Of a stretch of 64,000 bases of DNA, positions 59,934 to 64,000 are shown piece after piece; position 1 is the first letter of the stretch, and every line of letters begins with the position of its first letter. The translations under genes were made by a program, and so were the position numbers. The notes below the pieces were generated by a model. The model was given only the letters and a program-made list of their open reading frames with translations, was not told the origin of the DNA and did no database searches. This DNA is from Lacihabitans sp. CCS-44 (GTDB lineage: Bacteria > Bacteroidota > Bacteroidia > Cytophagales > Spirosomataceae), in assembly GCF_024343735.1 (NCBI RefSeq), contig NZ_RJUE01000052.1, positions 1-64,000 of the forward strand, in the 5' to 3' direction.

Positions 59934-62264
59934 ATGACAAAGCACGAAATATTCTTTTCGACTGATATACAAGAAAATCTTCTCGAAACTTTAGATAAGC
60001 AGCTTACTTTTCCTCATCAACTGCGTAAAAAGTCATTGACTATCGACACCGACGAACTGAGTGATTTTTTACCAGAAGCAGTACAAGTACTCAGAAATAA
60101 CGATGTGTCCTTTGAAACTCAAAAAAAGAGTTTCAAGGTATTGGGTTATAGCTGTGCTTCCTGTGCCAACAGTGCCGAAACTGTCCTGAAATACGTCGAT
60201 GGCGTTTATAGTTCCTCCGCAAACTACGCCAATCACTCTGTAACGGTTGAATACCTTCCGCAGCTCACCAATCCCGATATTTTTAAAAGCAGCCTCAAAG
60301 AAATTGGCTTTGACTTGGTACTTGATGATAATTTTGAAAGTGCCAATCAGCAAAGATTCAAAACTCAGAAAAGGGATTTGATTCTTGCCAGTCTCTTTGC
60401 TATTCCGTTGTTCATAATTGGCATGTTTCTGATGGAATGGTCTAAGGGACAATATCTTATGTGGGCTTTAAGCACACCTTTGGTATTTTATTTTGGGAGA
60501 CATTTTTTTATAAATACCTTGAATAAAGCCAGAAGAATGGAAACCAATATGGACACTCTAGTGGCACTTAGTACGGGAGTGGCGTATGTTTTTAGTGCCG
60601 TCAATTTACTTTTTCCTCATCTTTTTCATCAACATCACCATGCTCAAATCTACTTTGAATCGGCCGGAATTGTCATATTTTTTGTGCTTTTAGGCAAATA
60701 TCTCGAAGATTCAGCAAAAAGTCGAGCCTCAGATTCTATCAAAAAACTCATGGAATTGGATGAGAAAAATGTAAAGATTTTGGTGGGTCAGCAAATTATA
60801 GAGAAACTTATAGACGAAGTCAATCCCGGCGACATTGTAAGGGTTTTACCAGGTCAGAAAATACCTTTGGACGGAAAAGTAATAGGTGGATTGTCAAGTG
60901 TAAACGAAAGTATGATAAACGGAGAACCCCTTCCGAAGACAAAAAATTTAGGCGACATAGTCTTTGCTGGCACCTTAAACGTAGAAGGAGTACTGGATTT
61001 TGAAGTGACAAAAGTGCATTCAGAAACTTATCTTGCGGCCATAATAAGTAAAGTTGAAGATTCTCTTTCGTCAAAAGCACCCATTCAAAAGAAGGTTGAC
61101 AAAATTTCCAGCATTTTTGTACCCATCGTTATATCTGCTGCTGCATTGAGTTTTATGATTTGGTATTTTGTTTTTAACAATTCCAACATGGCTTTGTTGA
61201 GCTTCATAACGGTATTGGTAGTGGCTTGTCCATGTGCCATGGGTTTGGCCACCCCAACGGCCTTAATGGTGGGCATAGGAAAAGGTGCACAGAACGGAAT
61301 TTTGATTAAAAATGCAGAATCACTCGAAAAAACTGGCAAAATAACCGACTTGGTACTCGATAAAACCGGAACAATTACAACGGGTAAGCCCAAGGTTTTG
61401 AATGTAATTTGGAAAGATGAATCAAAAAAATCGATTTTAGCTGCTTTGGAAGCCAATTCAAGTCATCCTTTGGCCAAGGCAATTGTTGAATTTCTACCTC
61501 AAAAGGACTTCATAAATATTCAGAATTTTGAAAATATTCCTGGAAAAGGAATAAAAGGACTTTTTGATGGTACACTTTATTTGGCTGGAAATAAGCAGTT
61601 TGTTTTACAAAACGATATAAAGATATTGAATAACGACTTTGAAGATTCTGAAAATTCATTGGTATATTTTGCAACGGAAAAAGAACTTTTGGGAATTATA
61701 GAAATCGGAGATGAACTAAAACCCGAAATCCAAAAACACCTCAATGAAATCACGAATCAAGGAATTAGAATTCATTTACTTTCTGGCGACAATATATTGG
61801 CTGTTAAAAACATGGCCCAAAGACTTGGTATTTCTGATTATAAAGGAGACGTTTTACCAGAACAAAAAGCCGATTATATAAACTCATTAAAGGCTCAAAA
61901 CAAGGTAATTGCGATGGTAGGCGATGGCATAAACGACACCCTAGCATTTACACAAGCCGATGTGTCAATAGCCATGAGCGATGGAGCGGATGTGGCCAAA
62001 GAAGTTGCTGATATAACAATTTTGGGCAATGATTTGTCGAGAGTAAAAAAGGCAATAACTTTGTCGAAGAATACATCAGCCACTATCAACCAAAACTTGT
62101 TTTGGGCGTTTTTCTATAATGTACTCGCCATCCCGGTTGCTGCTGGAGTATTGTTCCCGAGTACTGGATTTCTGATGCAACCCATGTATGCCAGTGCCGC
62201 CATGGCCATGAGTTCGATTAGCGTGGTGGCCAATAGTTTAAGATTAAAATTAAAAAACACATAG
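59934..62264 (+). CDS. copA: Copper-translocating P1B-type ATPase
   Basis: A 776-residue heavy-metal pump. Order of parts: an N-terminal segment of about 60 residues that looks like an HMA fold without its Cys pair; a metal-binding HMA domain with CASC at 74-77; eight membrane helices; the CPC metal site at 432-434 (ACPCAMGLATP); phosphorylated Asp476 (DKTGT); and the hinge GDGINDTLA. These mark copper export. A His-rich loop (HQHHHAQ) follows an early helix. The small HMA protein gene downstream may deliver copper. Direction of transport (detoxification or cuproprotein loading) is not decided. Confidence 0.94.
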   Translation: MTKHEIFFSTDIQENLLETLDKQLTFPHQLRKKSLTIDTDELSDFLPEAVQVLRNNDVSFETQKKSFKVLGYSCASCANSAETVLKYVDGVYSSSANYANHSVTVEYLPQLTNPDIFKSSLKEIGFDLVLDDNFESANQQRFKTQKRDLILASLFAIPLFIIGMFLMEWSKGQYLMWALSTPLVFYFGRHFFINTLNKARRMETNMDTLVALSTGVAYVFSAVNLLFPHLFHQHHHAQIYFESAGIVIFFVLLGKYLEDSAKSRASDSIKKLMELDEKNVKILVGQQIIEKLIDEVNPGDIVRVLPGQKIPLDGKVIGGLSSVNESMINGEPLPKTKNLGDIVFAGTLNVEGVLDFEVTKVHSETYLAAIISKVEDSLSSKAPIQKKVDKISSIFVPIVISAAALSFMIWYFVFNNSNMALLSFITVLVVACPCAMGLATPTALMVGIGKGAQNGILIKNAESLEKTGKITDLVLDKTGTITTGKPKVLNVIWKDESKKSILAALEANSSHPLAKAIVEFLPQKDFINIQNFENIPGKGIKGLFDGTLYLAGNKQFVLQNDIKILNNDFEDSENSLVYFATEKELLGIIEIGDELKPEIQKHLNEITNQGIRIHLLSGDNILAVKNMAQRLGISDYKGDVLPEQKADYINSLKAQNKVIAMVGDGINDTLAFTQADVSIAMSDGADVAKEVADITILGNDLSRVKKAITLSKNTSATINQNLFWAFFYNVLAIPVAAGVLFPSTGFLMQPMYASAAMAMSSISVVANSLRLKLKNT

Positions 62265-62279
62265 GTGTATCGTGAATTG

Positions 62280-62404
62280 GAACACGGATTACACTGATGG
62301 GACATGGATTAACAGAGATTTCTTTTAATTAAAATTCGACGGCCGCAATAAAGATTTTATCCGTCCGGGCCGCCGGTGCGGTCAAATTCGTTAAATCCGT
62401 GTTC
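62280..62404. repeat. MITE-like element bounded by 11-base inverted repeats
   Basis: GAACACGGATT (62280-62290) and AATCCGTGTTC (62394-62404) are exact reverse complements and bracket 103 bases between the copper ATPase and HMA genes. The interior has GGATTA/AGATT echoes and a GC-rich palindromic core (CCGGGCCGCCGG), unlike the AT-rich surroundings. Confidence 0.6.
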
Positions 62405-62443
62405 TATAAAGAAGGGTGTTCCAATATTAAACAGACAAACAAA

Positions 62444-62647
62444 ATGAAATTCAAATCAAATATCAATTGCCAGAACTGCGTAGCTAAAGTAAAAAATACG
62501 CTTGACACTCTTGTAGGAACAGACGCATGGAAAGTTGACACAGAAAACCCCGATAAAATCTTGGATATTTCCAGTACAAATGCCTCAGCAGTAGAAGTGG
62601 TAAATAAGCTCAAAAGAATTGGCTTTTCGGCGGAATTAATAGATTGA
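62444..62647 (+). CDS. Small heavy-metal-associated (HMA) protein
   Basis: A 67-residue protein with the ferredoxin-like HMA fold. The metal motif is NCQNC in SNINCQNCVAKVKNTLD, corresponding to the usual CxxC. I chose ATG 62444 (MKFKSNINCQ); upstream in-frame residues come from the repeat spacer. It probably acts as a copper chaperone for the ATPase encoded 180 bases upstream. Copper rather than another soft metal is inferred from the neighbour. Confidence 0.86.
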   Translation: MKFKSNINCQNCVAKVKNTLDTLVGTDAWKVDTENPDKILDISSTNASAVEVVNKLKRIGFSAELID

Positions 62648-62661
62648 AATTTCTACAAAAA

Positions 62662-63141
62662 TCAGTCTTTAAAAAGTAAACAAACGGCGTGGGCTTCGAG
62701 GCCTTCTTTTTTACCAACAAAGCCCATGGTTTCGGAGGTGGTGGCTTTTATGGAAACGTCATCTGGCTCAATATTACAACATTGGGCTATGGCAATTTTC
62801 ATTTCGGGTATGTATTTACCTATTTTGGGTTCTTCCAAAATCAAGGTACTGTCTATATTTCCTACTTTATAGCCCTTTTCACCTATCATTTCGGTCACTT
62901 TGGTCAGAAAAACCTTGCTGTCCATGCCTCGCCATTGAGGATCAGTATTTTTAAAATGCTTTCCAATATCACCTAAAGACAAAGCACCCAACAAAGCATC
63001 GCAAATGGCATGAAGCAACACATCGGCATCCGAATGCCCCATAGAACCAACTTTATGCGGTATTTTGATTCCTCCCAAACTCAACTCATATCCTTCTGCC
63101 AACTGATGCACATCGTAGCCGTGCCCTATTCTGAATTTCAT
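62662..63141 (-). CDS. ispF: 2-C-methyl-D-erythritol 2,4-cyclodiphosphate synthase
   Basis: Cyclises CDP-ME-phosphate to MEcPP in the MEP isoprenoid pathway. The 159-residue product has the Zn/substrate motif GHGYDVHQL (6-14), the HSDADVLLHAICDALLG block, and KATTSETMGFVGKKEG for CDP binding. It is convergent with the HMA gene (14 bases apart) and stands alone. IspG, two steps on, is in the same window. Confidence 0.97.
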   Translation of the reverse strand: MKFRIGHGYDVHQLAEGYELSLGGIKIPHKVGSMGHSDADVLLHAICDALLGALSLGDIGKHFKNTDPQWRGMDSKVFLTKVTEMIGEKGYKVGNIDSTLILEEPKIGKYIPEMKIAIAQCCNIEPDDVSIKATTSETMGFVGKKEGLEAHAVCLLFKD

Positions 63142-63275
63142 ATTTTATTAATTTAACCGCCAAGACGCTATGTCGGAAAGTATTCTTTTCCCTTCGACCA
63201 AATCTACTCGACTGGTTTCTTTTTATTTTTTTATCGTAAAATTAGCCATAAATTTACACCAAATTAAAGTATTTG

Positions 63276-64000
63276 ATGATTCAATTCCAACATTTCGAAC
63301 TCAACAACGGCCTAAAAGTTTACGTTCACGAAGACCCAACCAGCCCTATAGCTGCTTTTAATATTTGTTATAATGTAGGTTCTAGAGACGAAAACCCTGA
63401 CAAAACAGGCTTTGCACACTTGTTTGAGCATTTGATGTTTGGTGGTTCTAAAAATATACCTTCTTACGACGAACCACTCCAAAGAGTTGGCGGCGAAAAC
63501 AATGCTTTCACTTCACCTGATATTACCAATTATTATATTACACTGCCGGTTGAAAATCTCGAAACAGCATTTTGGCTAGAATCTGACCGAATGTTAAGTT
63601 TATCTTTCGACCCAAAAGTGCTTGAAGTTCAGCGAAGTGTGGTCATTGAGGAATTCAAACAACGCTATTTAAATCAGCCTTATGGTGATGTTTGGCTGAA
63701 ACTAAGACCTTTGGCTTATCAAGTACATCCTTACAAATGGGCAACGATTGGCAAGGAAATCAGCCACATTGAAAATGCGACCATGGACGATGTCAAATCG
63801 TTCTTTTATTCACATTACTTGCCAAACAACGCCACTTTGGTAGTTGGTGGAAAGGTTACAGTAAGTCAAATAGAGAAATTGGCAAAGAAATGGTTTGGAG
63901 ATATTCCAGTTGGTACAATATCTCCAAGAAATCTACCGATAGAACCAGTTCAAAACGAGGCTAGGAGATTAGAAACTACCGCCAAAGTTCCTTTAAACGC
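63276..64000 (+). CDS. M16 (insulinase-like) zinc peptidase, N-terminal part, cut by window end
   Basis: The first 241 residues of an M16 metallopeptidase; the frame is open to the window end. The inverted zinc motif HLFEH is at 48-52, and the third zinc ligand Glu125 lies in VVIEEFKQR. The start MIQFQHFELNNGLKVYVHED is typical and there is no signal peptide, which suggests a cytoplasmic or later-anchored form. M16 proteins often occur in pairs of active and inactive subunits; any partner is outside the window. TAnnTTTG is not clearly found upstream. Confidence 0.93.
   Translation, partial: MIQFQHFELNNGLKVYVHEDPTSPIAAFNICYNVGSRDENPDKTGFAHLFEHLMFGGSKNIPSYDEPLQRVGGENNAFTSPDITNYYITLPVENLETAFWLESDRMLSLSFDPKVLEVQRSVVIEEFKQRYLNQPYGDVWLKLRPLAYQVHPYKWATIGKEISHIENATMDDVKSFFYSHYLPNNATLVVGGKVTVSQIEKLAKKWFGDIPVGTISPRNLPIEPVQNEARRLETTAKVPLN

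Overview
The window looks like AT-rich chromosomal DNA of a Bacteroidota member, most likely of the order Cytophagales. The signs are a gldC gliding gene, a secreted subtilase with a type IX secretion C-terminal tail, a long-form IspG, a eukaryotic-type (II) and a type III glutamine synthetase, and recurrent TAnnTTTG (-7) promoter motifs with short A-rich leaders. I saw no rRNA, tRNA, CRISPR array or prophage. The only classical mobile gene is the 3' part of an IS4-type transposase at the left edge.

Layout. 1-9000: IS4 remnant, pyrophosphatase, a secreted thioredoxin, a thiolase convergent with hisG-hisD, a type IX-secreted S8 protease, then DUF4197 lipoprotein-gldC. 9113-14072: a four-gene + strand operon cinA - lipoyl E2 acyltransferase - MBOAT acyltransferase - SGNH-like partner. 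14066-18141: a tightly overlapping - strand operon glnN (GSIII) - acidic protein - rsmE - DUF4159. 18227-25679: an LTA-synthase-like membrane enzyme, GSII, mtaB, and a porin-Amt pair, so ammonium uptake and assimilation genes are grouped here. 26250-27737: a ferredoxin divergent from a LuxC-like acyl-CoA reductase.

27730-34735 is the most distinctive metabolic locus. A divergent esterase precedes a six-gene operon: esterase, RimK-like ATP-grasp, GCS2 carboxylate-amine ligase, class I glutamine amidotransferase, a probable circularly permuted ATP-grasp, and a class III aminotransferase. Together these have the parts to make and process an amide-linked (peptide-like) metabolite of unknown structure.

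34788-47638: housekeeping genes (trxA, OmpA lipoprotein, ispG operon, queE, GNAT, EEP nuclease, D-2-hydroxyacid dehydrogenase, RsmB-type methylase, Rrf2-aldehyde dehydrogenase, RecD-like helicase), with a REP-like and tandem-repeat spacer at 42333-42520. CorA follows at 47649-48737.

48847-58045 is an accessory-looking locus. It holds two secreted repeat or fibre-like proteins, a lipoprotein, a PAS-like LuxR regulator, a stand-alone LytTR regulator, a NarL-type two-component pair and two unknown envelope proteins. I found two unrelated families of operator-like palindromes here: TGACWGATATCTRTCA (2 copies) and ATTACATGATGATGTAAT-like (3 copies). Each copy sits upstream of a regulator or an envelope/secreted gene, so the locus looks like a self-contained surface regulon.

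58251-64000: dapA - PAP2 phosphatase - 45-residue microprotein - copper ATPase, then a small HMA protein behind a MITE-like inverted-repeat spacer, ispF, and the start of an M16 peptidase cut off by the window end.
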